The notes under the pieces are model-generated. The model saw only the letters and a list, made by a program, of their open reading frames with translations, did no database searches and was not told where the DNA came from. DNA of 64,000 nt from Halichondria panicea. Lineage: Eukaryota > Porifera > Demospongiae > Suberitida > Halichondriidae. Location of the stretch: contig NC_087392.1 in assembly GCF_963675165.1 (NCBI RefSeq), positions 4,919,442-4,983,441 of the forward strand. Reading direction: 5' to 3'. Numbering within the stretch: position 1 is the stretch's first letter; each line of letters opens with the position of its first letter. Below are positions 9,304-22,500 of this stretch, one piece after another. A program made the translations under genes and the position numbers.

Positions 9304-9335
9304 GAGTCACTGTTCGTTAGTGGGTGTGGTCAATG
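9304..9335 (-). repeat. Dispersed 32-bp repeat, copy 2
   Basis: Exact reverse complement of 5343-5374. Surrounding sequence does not match beyond a base or two, so this is a short transferred segment. Confidence 0.8.
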
Positions 9336-9599
9336 TCATGTGATCCCGTTGTCAAGGAACGGGAAGAAAGCATCACTGAGAGAGAACTCGGAATCAAACG
9401 TGTCCACACCATCGGCCTTTACCATCATGCTCAGATCTGTGCGTGTGTGTGTGGAGGGGGGAATGAGTTGGGCACAAAATGGATTGCAGTCTCAGGTGTT
9501 GTTTGTGGTGTAAATTATCACAATTTTTTATAATTGGGTGCATAGTGCATACATAAGGCAATACACTAGCTAAGGCTGTAGTGTGCTATGTAGCTTTGA

Positions 9600-9602
<3 letters not shown>

Positions 9603-9633
<31 letters not shown>

Positions 9634-9634
9634 A

Positions 9635-9693
<59 letters not shown>
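9603..9693. repeat. (CA)n microsatellite
   Basis: About 90 bp of near-pure CA repeat with two CCCACAC interruptions, just downstream of the BICRA-like gene. Confidence 0.95.
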
Positions 9694-9695
<2 letters not shown>

Positions 9696-9766
9696 TAACA
9701 AGTAATTTAAGAGTGAAAGCCCAAACCGTGTTCATGTACTTGTATTCATTCACATACACATGTACA

Positions 9767-12700
9767 TTAGTGTGACCTCAAGGTCAGCACGAATTGGCTA
9801 CTGGCTTTAAGCATAGCACAGTGTATGTAATGAGCCCCTCCAATCCCTCTACATACACAGAACCTACTTGCAGCCACTTGCTCTGCTTGCTGTTTCTGTA
9901 GCTTCTCTTGTTTTACTCTCTCTCGCTCTCCCTGCACAAAGCAGCGCCTCAGCTCTAGGTCCATTACTCCAGCATCCTCTCCACCCTGCATGGTACAATG
10001 ACAGCTTATTAGTATCACAGTGTAGGCAAGACAACAAATGGCATAATTATTATGCATGCTAGGAAAAAACACATTCGCACACAATTTATACAACAGAATT
10101 CGTACGGCTTTGGGGTCATTGTAATTGTGAGAATTCTCTATTAGCTAGAAGAATTCTTTCAAGTCACTAAAACTGCCACTCCTGGACAGCTTAAGCTTAG
10201 TACCCGCACTACTAACACCATTCACATGTATGCTCTCACCCGTGAGTCAGTCTTGGCCAGCAGCTGTTGGAACCTGCTCTGTAGTCCCCTACTCCGTGAG
10301 AGCAGCACTTGAGCCACGCTCTCAAACACAGCGTCAGCTGCAGGGAAAACAAATAGTTGAAGGATTTTTAATGGCTATACTTGTGGGCCTCAAAAGTAGC
10401 TGTTATAAGAACAAACACACATTTCATTTCCATGCACAGTGCCGCCTTAAGTTTAGTCAGCACACAACATCATACCACAAGAAAGGGCTTCTTGAGAACT
10501 ACAGAATATATCTTTTATTTTTGAAATTGGACGATCCTAACTTAAGTTACGAGCAGACAAAGTGACTTCCACAACAGGAGAAAACATAAAGGGTAAAATT
10601 AGCCCACGCTTTTTTTAGAAAATGGTAAATGTTTCCCCAAAAGCAATCATTCAGCACACCATATTGGAGCTCTACCAAACAGCTACTACATTTGTAAATG
10701 CGTCTGAAATTGGACAATCCTATTTCAAGTTATGGTCTCTCAAAGTTATCTCCCCACAACATTAGTCCTAGCAATGCAAACAGTATGCTCACCTTTCTCG
10801 ACAGCCGCAACAGGTGGCTCACATTGGGCATAGACGTGATAGGGGAGGAGTCTCGAGAGGACATCCTGTTTGTTGGCAAAGGAGGTGGTGGTGTCGGGGG
10901 CTAACAATTGTGAGTGCATCTTGTCCAGGTGGGTATTGAACCTGAACGCTATCCTTGCCTCCTCTGACGACTGCAGAGCCTACAGTGCAGTAGGTGAACA
11001 GAGCAAGATATAGAGCTATGTTCAATGTGCAGTGGTTGTGCTATTATAATAATGCATTAGGTACAGGGGGAGTACAGCACAAATACACTATAAAGAACAG
11101 AGGGACTACAGCACAAGGATACCTTATAAGGTACAGGGTGGGGGGTACAGCATAAATATACCTTATAGAGAACAGGGGGGGGGTACAGTATAAATATACC
11201 TTATAGAGAACAGGGGGGCTACAGCATAAATATACCTTACAGAGCACAGGGGGGGGGTACAGCACGGATACCTTATAGAGAACAGGGGGAGGGTACAAAC
11301 CTTGTAGTATATACAGTCATGTGTACTGTTAGGGTAAACTTCACAAGGAATTAGTCTATAGTCTATTGTATTGACAGTACACACCTTTGTGAGTGCTTGT
11401 ATCCTCTCTCTCTCTGCCTTCTCCTGTTCTGCCTTGGTCCTCACCCGGGTCATGTGATGGGAGGGTGGTCTACCCAGCGTCACACTGGGCTGCGTGTGTG
11501 TAGGGGGGAGGGAGGATAACTGCATGTACACTGATATCACCGTTTCAGGGTATGAGGCATAAAATGGGCCGATACAAGTCGGTGGAGAGATGTGTAGAAT
11601 GACAGTAAAATGGCATGTATAACTGAGTTTATAGAAGACCCAATTTAAGGCTAAAAATACTATTTTGTAGATGCTTCAACACATAATTATAATTATACTT
11701 TATACTTCAGTGATACAAGAAAGCTTAGAAAGACACATTTGAAAGAATTTGCCCAATACCATACATGTACATGTAGTTGGTACAGGGCCCCAACTAGATT
11801 GAATAAAGCTTTCAAAAAAGTTAGATCAATGATACTAAAGTTATAGCTACTAAAGTTATAGCTGTTCAACTGCACCCCCCACCCCCTTTGCTTAATTAAT
11901 GACTTTATCAGCCGCCATAAATGAATCCCTTTTATGCCTAAACAGATGGGTATGCGGGTATGTTATTATACAATAAAGCAGCATAATACATGTATGTACA
12001 CTAGCAATGGATACACGACACGGCTAGTAGTAGAGGATGCCCCTTACCCTGTGTGGTGTGGCAGCTGTTGGGAAGAGCTTGGCAGCTGTGGAGGTCATGG
12101 CAGAGCGACTTTGACCCAGTCCCGGGACAAAGGCATGCAGGGAGCGAGGGGGAAACCCTGCACCACTGGGAATCACAAACGGCTGCTTGAAATCACTCAT
12201 GGTAGAGGTCAGAGAGAGAGCTTCACCGACTTTTATGGCTGTCGGAGTTTTCAACAAGTGGGAGGGGCCAGACATAGATGAGGGAGGGTAGAGTATGGGG
12301 ATGTTGCTGCTACTGCTTGTCTGTATGGAGGGGGCAATCGGTGCAATCACACGGTGTACATGACGTAGTTTAATAGACAGTCAAAGTCTTAATCTTAACA
12401 AAATTCCCATGTACACAATAAAGACACAAGTACTGCATTGTAGCCATTATTAATGAAAGCACCGGCCGCGGGTGCTGATGCCTCAGTGGAGGTGCCAAAG
12501 CTACATAACATAAAACTACTAATAGCTACACACATTGATTATGATGAACATCTTTAATTTTGCTGCATGCAATCATTGATGCAATCAACCGAATAGTGGG
12601 TAATGATCAACCATGATTGTTGTTAAAAACGATCGATGCAAGTTTAAAATTAATGTCTGCAAGTCAGCAGAGCCTTGCAGCTCTCTGCTCACTCTTGCAG

Positions 12701-13088
12701 CTACCAATAGCTAACGTTCTAGTGCAGAGCTAACTACTAAGTAGAGTAGTAACACTCGGTGAACAAGTTTTGCTACGGACTCTTCTGAAAAGGTTGGAAT
12801 GGCATTCCAAGTAAGCAAAACTAGGCATAACTCGAGAACGAAGCATTATTTTGCAAATCCACGAATTAAAATCCAAGTAAACATGACTAGAAGCCTATAG
12901 AAACTCTTACTTGCACTTGATTCATTCTTGAGCAGCTGTAGCGGTCTACACACACACACACACACAAACCGTATACCTCGCTTGTGCATGCGCACCGAGG
13001 CATAATTATTGCTGTACAATTGCGAAGCTCAATCCATAAGATGATTATAAGCAACAATAACTAATACACACGCACGCAAGCACGCACG

Positions 13089-13149
<61 letters not shown>

Positions 13150-13228
13150 ACACGCACGCACACACACACACGCACACACACACGCACACACACACACGCA
13201 CACGCACACATACACACACACGCACGCA

Positions 13229-13259
<31 letters not shown>

Positions 13260-13291
13260 GCACGCACGCATGCACGCACACGCACACACAC

Positions 13292-13336
<45 letters not shown>

Positions 13337-13363
13337 TGCACATGCACACGCACACATGCACAT

Positions 13364-13408
<45 letters not shown>

Positions 13409-13435
13409 TGCACATGCACACGCACACATGCACAT

Positions 13436-13474
<39 letters not shown>

Positions 13475-13495
13475 TGCACATGCACACGCACACAT

Positions 13496-13538
<43 letters not shown>

Positions 13539-16430
13539 TGCACATGCACACGCACACATGCACATGCACACACACACACATTACACCGTTCTCTCCCAGC
13601 TAGGTTTTGAGACACACCTTAGTATGAGGGGACCCTCCTTTCTTGGTTGGTTGCTTCTCCTTCCAGACCTTGATGGCAGAGAGCAATCCAACCGGCAGCT
13701 TCAACTTCCCTAGTTCAGACTCTGGTAGTCGACACAGCACGGCTAGAGTCTCGAGTGTAAGCCCGGGGGGTAATGGAGTAGCCACACCGGCTTGTATACC
13801 AGTCGTTGCTTTAGTAGCCTTAGGGGTAGCTTTAAACTGAGTGGTGATTGGAGCATTAACAGTACTAGCCGAGTCAGTGTCCGTGGTCAGATCCACCACA
13901 GCCGGTGGCTTCGTAGGTAGCGTTGATTTATTCTTCACAGCAGTAAGAGCAGTTTGGAAATGTTGGTCGACTTGAGCCATGGCAGTGGTTGAGATCGATG
14001 CTGCTGTGGAGTTGGCTGTGGTGGTGGTTTGGGCCGGGGAGGGTCCAAAGTTCATCGGCACGACAACAGAGCCGTGTAGTGTTGTTACAGGATTTTGTTG
14101 GGTTTTTGTAGATTGAGCGGAGGTGGTGGTGGATGGTGTGGAGGATTGTAACTGAGTGATGAGGTTGCTGTACTTCTGAACAAAGTCTCTGATCTCCTGT
14201 GCTGTCTTGGGTCGACTAGACACAGGGAGAGAGGCCATTATCGTCTGAAGCTGCTTCACCGCCTTCTGTTGCACTGAGACTACAGGGAGAGAAAGAGAGA
14301 GAACTAAATGAGGGGAAACTTTTGACACAAGTGTTCATTACTTTGTGATATTCTGTACAGTGTAACAAACACCTACAATTATTGAATGTATGTATAAAGA
14401 ATTTCTTTTTGCTCAGGCAATGAGGAATGGTAGACTAAGCGCATTAATGGGACAAGGGAACTACACACACACATACACTCACTTTGCTCTGCAAGTGCTG
14501 TGCTCGTAGTGGCTTGAGGGGAGGGGTTAGTAGCACGAGTGGCGGTCATGCCAGTAGTGACTGCAGCCTGGGGTCGAGAGTTGGAGGGTATCGTCCTCAA
14601 CTGGGTACTGCTCAACAGTGAAGGTGGCACATGCATATTGGGCCTACTAACCGTGGTCCCAGCTAACACTGTACTAGTAGTCTGGGTCCTATTTATCAAT
14701 GAATTAGCACCACTGGACACTTGCTGCTGTACAGTAGTAGACGGGCCTGATAGCATTGAGAGTGCTCCTAGTAGCGGGTTCGATGGTTGGTTACGACCTT
14801 GAGTGGCAGTCACTAGAACGTTCAGTTGCTTTTTGATCCTTTCCATACCATCAGAATCGCCTGTATTTTGGTAGTGTTTGTAGAGTTGCACCAGCTGCAA
14901 TAGGAATGACTTTGGGTTGCTTGAAGTGGGGGAAGTGGCCGGGCTCTGCATGAGAGACGGGATAACGGACACGATTGTAGGCTGAGTACTGACAGCTTGA
15001 GAGAGAGTTGCATTAATGGAGGAGGAGTTAGCTGACAATACATGTGTTAAGGCAGACAGAGCCTGGGCTACTGTGGAGTTGATCGATTGTGGAGTGTTGG
15101 TGGGATTGAAATTTGTAGTAGGAATATTAGAGCCAGTGTGATTAGCAATAGAGGGTTTGTGGAGCAGAGAGGCGATAGTGACGCTGGGAGAGGTCAAAGG
15201 TTGCACACGGATGTTGGTGTTTGAGGGTAGCTCAAGACGTGGCCTCTTGGCAGGAGGTAGGTCCCCTTGTGGACCTGCTGAAAGGGGGGGGGGGTGAGTG
15301 GGTGAGTGGGTGAACAAGGTATAGGGGTTGAACAAGAGTAGGTATGAGGGGGGCAGTGGGTGAGTGGGTAATGAAAAAGGTATGGGGGTTGAACAAGTAG
15401 GTATGAGGGGGGGGCAGTGGGTGAGTGGGTAATGAACAAGGTATGGGGGTTGAACAAGTAGGTATGAGGGGGGGGGGGGGAAGTGGGTGAGTGGGTAATG
15501 AACAAGCTGGGTATGAGGGGGGGCAGTGGGTGAGTGGGTAATGAACAAGGTATGGGGGTTGAACAAGTAGGTACAGTTTTATGAGGGGGGCAGTGAATGA
15601 GTGGGTAATGAACAAGTAGGTATGGGTGAACAAGGTATGGGTGAACAAGGTATGGGGTGGTGGGTGGGTACTGGCCATTTGGTAAGGATCATTAAAAATA
15701 CAAAGACAATACGTAACACACTGAACAAAGTGAATACACAGGTACAGGTACAGGTACAGGTACAGGTACAGGTACAGGTACAGGTACAGGTACACATTTA
15801 TTCAAGTGGTAATTAACTACACACTACACCTCCCAGGACAATGACCTAGCTGCTCTCACCATTCTGACTGTTCTCCACTGCCTGTGCTATCCTGCTCAGA
15901 CTGGAGACTCCATTGTCTGGTCTGCTCCCTGTAGGAGTATTGATGCCCGTGATGTTCAGGAGCTCCTCCAGACTGGTGAACGACTTGCCACCACCATCAA
16001 CAGCTGTGTATGGTATTGCTTGGTTGATCATGCAAACACTGTAATGCTGTAATCTGACGTGCAAATCATCACTGTACAGGATGTACGACATGATACATTT
16101 TGTGATAAGGCCCAGAATTACCTGTGCAGTTGAAGCCAATTTTCTAAGGCTTTTGGGCGTCAAGTTTTGATACACTAGTTACACAGAAGAGAAAAAAGAT
16201 GAGCTTTTTGTGTTCTAGGCTATCATAGACACTAGGTTGGTCTGGTTACATGATGTCCCTATAAGCTACAGAACGGATAATTATTGTTTGGTTAGGGTAC
16301 CTGAGTTGATGCTTGTGACAGGAGTGAGTGTCAACTGTGGAGTTTTTAGAGTGTCCGCAGCCGAGGGAAAGTTGTTGGGGAGCTGAGGTATGGAGAGGTG
16401 GGAGGGTGGGGTTCCTCCTCCGCTAGCCAT
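9767..16430 (-). CDS. BICRA: BICRA/GLTSCR1-like subunit of ncBAF (GBAF) SWI/SNF complex
   Basis: Nine coding exons join in phase: 16430-16301, 16003-15860, 15277-14483, 14279-13618, 12320-12048, 11489-11385, 10979-10793, 10337-10240 and 9985-9868. The last frame is open to a stop at 9767 if the GTAGGT at 9867 is not used as a donor. The C-terminal third is a clear GLTSCR1 domain. It has a basic helix ([19 protein letters not shown]), then [14 protein letters not shown], then [17 protein letters not shown], and ends in an acidic-basic coiled coil ([17 protein letters not shown]). Upstream exons are Ser/Thr/Gln-rich and disordered, with a predicted basic patch [10 protein letters not shown]. 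In animals this protein recruits BRD9 and defines the non-canonical BAF complex. The start ATG is the first in a spliced leader exon; a 5' UTR exon must lie upstream. Introns are heavily loaded with satellites. Confidence 0.85.
11060..11300. repeat. Minisatellite in BICRA intron
   Basis: Six or so units of about 38 bp containing ACAGGGGGGG, TACAGCATAAATATACC and TTATAGAG. Confidence 0.85.
13065..13580. repeat. Compound (CA)n/(CACG)n/(CACATG)n microsatellite
   Basis: More than 500 bp of alternating purine-pyrimidine DNA in a BICRA intron. Higher-order blocks of CACGCACACATGCACATG recur four times between pure CA runs. The BICRA exon acceptor lies just beyond it, only about 40 bp from the tract. 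Open frames across it are artefacts. Confidence 0.95.
15288..15670. repeat. G-rich minisatellite in BICRA intron
   Basis: About six units of 55-65 bp, each containing GGGCAGTGGGTGAGTGGGTAA, TGAACAAGGTATGGGGG and TTGAACAAGTAGGTATGAG. Poly-G length varies from 6 to 12. Confidence 0.9.
15738..15794. repeat. (CAGGTA)n hexanucleotide repeat
   Basis: Nine to ten perfect copies of CAGGTA in a BICRA intron. Confidence 0.95.
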
Positions 16431-16737
16431 ACACCTGTGTGGCGTGTGAGTGTGAGTGTGGGTGTGTGTGTGTGCGGCATGTGCGTGCGTGTGAGTGGTG
16501 TCAATGACAACTGGCATTGTTGTGGGTACACACAGTCAGGAATGTACTGTTTAGATTATCTTTTACCTAATAAGGGAACTGGCCACTTCACTGATAGCAA
16601 GTGAAACTAAATCATTGACAAGCGTAAGCGCACATCACACAGAGCTAAAACAAAAGGTACAATGTACACCTCTTAGTCTACATGTACCCTAACCCCTGTT
16701 GCACATGGAGGGAGGACTGAATGAATCACCTTGCGAG

Positions 16738-16990
<253 letters not shown>

Positions 16991-17967
16991 TACAAAGCAC
17001 ACGTAATGTGCCAACAATGTGCAAACTAGAACCATGAACAGATATAGTGCGCTACATGTACAAATCCATCTGTTGCTATACAGTGAGACTAGGGGGTAAA
17101 GCAGACCTTATGAACTTCACTACAAAACAATCTGTAGATCCTCCCGTTGGTGTATGTACAGTGAACGTAGGGGAAAGCATATAATATAATATACTCTGGA
17201 ATGAGCTAAAATATGTGACCTAGAACCACACCATGGATCATCGTAAATATCAGCCAAATATTACGAAATACTGCACTGTAACCTGGTAATACTGGTCGTA
17301 CGCATGTGCGTTATCTAGGAGGGCCAACACAGGGTGCAAGGGTGCACTGTGTGATCAGCAAATCTCCGCCAGATATGTACACACACACCAGAAAGTGATC
17401 TTGTGCCCCCACAGCACACAAAATAGGCTGTACTACTGACTAGAACACACTTACAGTAGCTACAGCTCATCAGAAAGTTAAGACATCGTGTACAGATCGA
17501 TCTAAGCCTAGCAAGACCGCCACTAACGGCCACTAGACGGCCCTAGGTGGGTGGATCGTGTCAAAATGGGCGACATCAGCTTCAACTAGTGGGAAACGAT
17601 GCTCCAAATGGCCTCCTGCCGGTCTAAAAATAGGTCACATGGCACACACGCACAACAAAGCACGGATAAACACACAAAGGGCACACTCACTTCTTAGGAG
17701 GTTCGGTAATAATTCCTTGCTGGGGTTGGCAGTCATGAAAATTCCACTCTACCTGTTTCCGGTTGGTGCATTGGAGCACAATACATTGTGCAACATTGAA
17801 GCTGCCCAGCTACGCCCCCTTTTCCCACGGTGGTTTCTATTAGTGACGTCAACTTTAGCGTTAATTACACACACGTGAGCATTAGTCAGCGCATGCGCGT
17901 GAAGTTAATGCCGATCTTTGATATGAGTTGCTACAAGAGTTGCTACAACATGTGTAGTTAAGTTACA
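16991..17967. promoter_or_regulatory. Divergent intergenic region between BICRA and the glycosyltransferase
   Basis: No coding exon is seen. The two genes point away from each other, so their promoters must lie here. GC-richer stretches around 17500-17600 and 17800-17900 are candidates. I see no clear TATA box. The 5' UTR exon of BICRA cannot be placed. Confidence 0.4.
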
Positions 17968-19342
17968 ATGGAAAGAAAAACATGGACAAGAAGTAGGTTA
18001 TATTTGTTGTTTGGAATAATCACATTGACAATTTACTTGTACAACATAAAGCAAAATTCTTTGAGAACACTAAATACGAGAAGAACCAATCAAGATCACC
18101 GTTTATCAAATACTCATCAAAGCTTTCCTCCAGCAAACATTCATTCCACAGCAATTGAACAATCGTTAAATGCAGTCAATCTCAAGCGAGTTCATTCTGT
18201 TGCAAACATACACATTGTTCAGCCAGAAAATACTAGTAACCACCTCACGACTAGTGTTGTTCCTCATCAAGCCGATAACTCTTCAGCAGGATACGTCTTG
18301 AAGCAAGACTTCACACTACCACATCCTTTGTCATATAAATCTGTGCAGGAAATAGTGAACCAACGATGGTACAAAGATCTGCAAGTAAACGTCAATCTCA
18401 AATCCAAAAGTTTTGTATACTTAGTTTCGTCAAATTCTGCTTATATGGAAGTACTTTTAAATTGGCTACTATCAGCAGTGACTCAGGCTGGTGTTCAGAT
18501 AGAGACAATCTTAGTCATCTCTTATGATGAAGGAGTTAGCACCGTTCTTTCCGAACGACAGATTCCAACTATTTACGTTCCATTCAATGAAATACTGTCC
18601 GAGAATGTTGTACTAAAAGCGTCTGAATTTACTAAAGTAATGATGTCTCGTCTGGCAGTTTTTAGATTACTGAATCATTGGGGAGTAGATGTGGTTAATT
18701 TGGACACTGATGCAATTCTGTTGCGTGATCCTGAACCATTATTCAACTCTTACAATGACAGCGAGGTCGTTGGAATGCAGGGGAGGTTTCCACCGGAGTT
18801 GATACAGGAGTGGGGTGCTACCATATGTGCAGGGACAGTGCTCATCAGAAGTTCGCCAAAAACAGGTATAATAGCAAATTACATGACGCATTCCACAAGA
18901 TCAGTAAAATAATATAGATCTATGTAGGTAGTTTTCCAACATTGCTTTTTATACAGAAGACCTATGGAATAAAATCCAAGAGACAAAACCTCAGTCGTTC
19001 AGCGATCAGCAGAGGCTCAACTATGGTTTAAAAAGGCTTGGAATTCATTGGAATCCCATTGACGACAATTCATCATCTCCAGGGGAAGGTGTGTGTGCCG
19101 ACAATGGACTCAAGGTTACTCTCTTACCTCAAGCACAGGCCTGTCGTACTAAAGCATGTAAACCTACGAAGAAAGGCTCATACTACATTTGGCACGATGG
19201 TGGAGCTAAAAGTAGTGGAAGCAAGAAATTGACAGCCAAAAAAGGAGGTGCATGGTTTCTTACTAAGGATTGGGAGGAAAAATGCACTAGCAATGACTTG
19301 AAAGGTTATAGATGGTTAATATGCATAGCTAGCAGAAGCTAG
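17968..19342 (+). CDS. Type II Golgi glycosyltransferase (Nucleotid_trans / GT77-like)
   Basis: Two exons, 17968-18865 and 18957-19342, join in phase 1 to give 427 aa. Residues 11-28 (LYLLFGIITLTIYLYNI) form a signal anchor after a short basic N terminus, followed by an Asn/Ser-rich stem to about residue 130. The catalytic domain carries the metal-binding DxD in VVNLDTDAILLRDPEP. Exon 2 gives the family's SFSDQQRLNYGL motif, matching the usual DQ...N.gL that follows the acceptor-site helix. Cysteine-rich C-terminal residues (VCADNGL, QACRTKAC) are specific to this copy. Family members transfer a sugar from a nucleotide-sugar donor in the Golgi lumen. Donor and acceptor cannot be told. The single intron is only 91 bp, and reading through it would truncate the protein at 314 aa. 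Confidence 0.75.
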
Positions 19343-19586
19343 CTATTGTTTATTTCACATGCATATCACGTTGTTATTTCTTATTCATGGGTTTATGAAT
19401 TTCTTTGCAAACTCTTGGGAGGGAGGGGCTGAACAACACTAGACAATACGCTAGATGTCTGGAAGTAACTAAATAAATATGGCCAGCTAGAATGCAAGAA
19501 GAGCATAAAGTAGAGAATTATAGTTGCATAGATCTACATAGATCTAAATCTTGATCTATATTACTATAGACCTGCAAACATAGACC
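19343..19586 (+). other. Short intergenic region
   Basis: About 240 bp separate the glycosyltransferase stop codon from the kinase start codon on the same strand. It must hold the 3' end of one gene and the 5' end of the next. AATAAA-like AAATAAATA occurs at 19470. Confidence 0.5.
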
Positions 19587-22500
19587 ATGGCTGGACGAGC
19601 TCATGCAGGGAGAGGCTACACCCCTGAGAGAATACCTGGTGTACATATGAGCCTAGGAGAATCTATTAACGTTCCAGTTGGCTCGCTAAGAGTGCCACGC
19701 CACGAGAAAAGCTTCTCTGAGTCAAGTGCAGCTGTACCCACGACGAGCTCAAGGCTACCTCCTGCCGTTGCTTCGATACCCGCTGATCATATCCGTGGCT
19801 ATGTGCACACTAAGAGAGTCAACAGCTACTTGGTTGGGACCAACTTAGGGGAAGGCTCGTTTGCAAAAGTCAAAGAAGCCTTCCATATTCAGGTTGGAGA
19901 GAAAGTGAGTTGACCTTTCAGCTAAGCCTAGGGGGTGGGGCTCATTTGCACCATTGCACTCAAGGATCTTCAATTGCAGACATTGAGATGTGGTATAGCT
20001 AACAATTATCTCTCTCTTGCAGGTTGCATTGAAAGTCATTGACAAGAAGAAAGCACAGCAAGACCCGTACGTTGCCAAGAACTTTCGTCGAGAGGCTAAG
20101 CTCCTCCAGATGGTACGTCACGTCAACATTCTCCATCTGTTGGAGGTCATTGAGACGGACACCAGCTACTATCTTGTCTCAGAGCTCTGCTCAGGTGAGC
20201 TACTAACACTTAGCTAGCTGCATGAGCTCAAACAAGCATGATTGCATATTACATAATATTATTATTGGTTAGCACTTCACACCTAATAATCGCAGTCATT
20301 GATATATACAGTACTGACACAGTGGATAAACTAAAATTCAGCTGTACTTGTAGCCCCAAGAAGTACATTTTAAGTCATTGTATACTATAATAAATTATGT
20401 CCAAGCGGTTTGAGTTTTCAGATCCCAATCGGCATAATTATCACATGACAGTCTTTATTATTATAATGTTAACAGGTGGTGAGCTGATGAAGCACATCTA
20501 CAGCAAAGGACGACTAGATGAAGTAGAGACGAGAAAGTATATGCGACAGATCATATCAGCAGTTGACCATCTTCACAGAGCAGGAATCATTCACAGGTAC
20601 TTGTATGCATAATGGTATTCAGTGTTTGCATGCATGAGTGGGTAGATATCAGCACCTTCTCATAATGTAGACGGAAAGGCTTAATGATGAGAGAATTTTG
20701 ATTTCATTGATATTCATTAATATGAATACAGTGAGGAGCTGGATTCCATTAGAATTGTCATGGAAATGGCAGCTGTGCACTCACTGTATCCGTGGCTTTG
20801 TTACATAATTGCGTGTCATAAAATCAGGAGATAGCTATTGCAATCAATGTTTATTGTTACTTACATGATCATTATAGAAGTCACATTAATTTTGTTATTG
20901 GACTTGTTGTGAGAAAGGAAGTGATATATATTGACCTAGACTGACCTAGACTGACCTAAACCTTGATTCTGAGATTCTGAACCTTCAATTTTAGACTTTG
21001 GATTGCTGACTCGCAACCATGCATGAATATATAGTGGAAGTCTCCCAGACATAGTACATTGAACTCCCTTCCCTTTGAGACAAATTACCGTGTGTGGCCT
21101 CTATAATTATGCCAGCTATTGCATCCCGTGTCGTCTAAGAGTGTAGAGTGCATTTAATTTTAAAACGTATGCTTTCTTATTCCAATACAGGGATCTGAAA
21201 GTTGAGAACATGCTTTTAGATGGCAATATGGACTTGAGGATCATTGGTAAGTTTGCACTCATGCATCAGCCTTCATCTTGTAGGAACTATACAACCTTAG
21301 CCGAACACCATAATTATAATTGCTGGATTTCTGCAGATTTTGGTCTCAGCAATGAGCAGTACACTCAGGGGGAAAACGGCATGATCCATTGCAGTACCCA
21401 GTGTGGGTCCCCAGCCTATGCAGCTCCTGAACTACTGGGCCATAAACAGTACGGACCTGAAGTAGACATCTGGAGCATGTAAGATTGTGCAGTGTGTATT
21501 TTTCGTTTGTATGATATAATTATATACTAGATTGCAAGTGTCAACCCCTCTTCTCCCTCTATACCATTACAGAGGAGTGAACATGTATGCCATGCTGACT
21601 GGTTGCCTACCCTACACTGTGGAGCCCTTCAACATCACAGCACTGCATGCCAAGATGCTGGAGAATAAGATGAACCCAATTCCGGACAGCCTCTCCAATA
21701 GTACGTTCTAGTCACTCAGTATAGTATCTCAAACCGAATTATACTAAATCTCTACAGATTGCAAGAGTCTTCTTCATCGACTGCTTGATGCGAACCCAGA
21801 GCATCGAATTAAGATGCCCGAGATCATGACCCACCCATGGATCAACGAGGAACACACCCTCCCCTTTGGCCCCGCCCCCTTCCCCAACACTCTGACGACC
21901 AAGGATATCAACATGGACATTGTAGATCACATGGTCCATGTACTTAAGGTGATTATAGGACGTCTTTATTGCATGTGCATACAATAATTAATAATTTTGT
22001 GTGGCATTTTCATTTATTATAATTATGTCTTTAAACACAGGTTGGACTAACAAATGAAGAGCTTATCGAAGATCTGATGTCAAACAAAGCCACCACTGCT
22101 GCGTGTGTGTACTTCCTCCTCGCTGCCAGGCTGAGAAGGTATAGTTCATTTGCAATTCAGTGTAAGAATTGGCTAAACCAACTACATCATTGTCTTATTT
22201 TGTCTCTCAGGTATCAGAAGAGATATCCTGCACGTAAAACCCGCATCCGTAATAAGTCAATCCGTATCTCACAAGACCAAGGTTACTTTGAGGATGAGGA
22301 TGACGCTAAGTCAGCAAAGAGTGTTCCCACTTATCTGATGAAATCTAGCAAGAAGCACACCACTAGGGTGAGAGTTGCAGTATTCAATATCACTAGGCTG
22401 CTATATAAATTTAATTGGTACCTACAGTATTTACTCTAATTATATATGTAAGTTACTCCCAGAAAAAAAGTATTTTGACGGCTGTAGGGATTATAATTAT

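Larger units (their letters stand above)
8312..9766. other. Intergenic with repeat relics
   Basis: No supported gene. It contains a worn inverted-repeat element (about 8849-9059), the 32-bp dispersed repeat (9304-9335) and a (CA)n tract (9603-9693). A short frame at 9205-9296 on the + strand (with STIIIPAERLSAGHYTINV) reads like a fragment of an extracellular domain, but has no gene structure around it. Confidence 0.5.

Noticed and set aside
9205-9533. 102-aa + strand frame with STIIIPAERLSAGHYTINV
   Set aside because: Has the flavour of a sponge extracellular domain, but no start, splice or stop context and it runs through a dispersed repeat. Mentioned only as a possible relic.
13029-13615. 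Long Cys/Val/Ala open frames on the minus strand and His/Thr frames on the plus strand
   Set aside because: They are translations of a (CA)n/(CACG)n microsatellite in a BICRA intron, not proteins.
14379-15795. Pro/Thr/Leu-rich frames through 15290-15795
   Set aside because: Only 14483-15277 is exon. The rest is minisatellite and hexanucleotide repeat read in frame.
17315-17533. Minus-strand 72-aa frame upstream of BICRA
   Set aside because: No coding bias, domain or splice support. It may overlap an untranslated leader exon.
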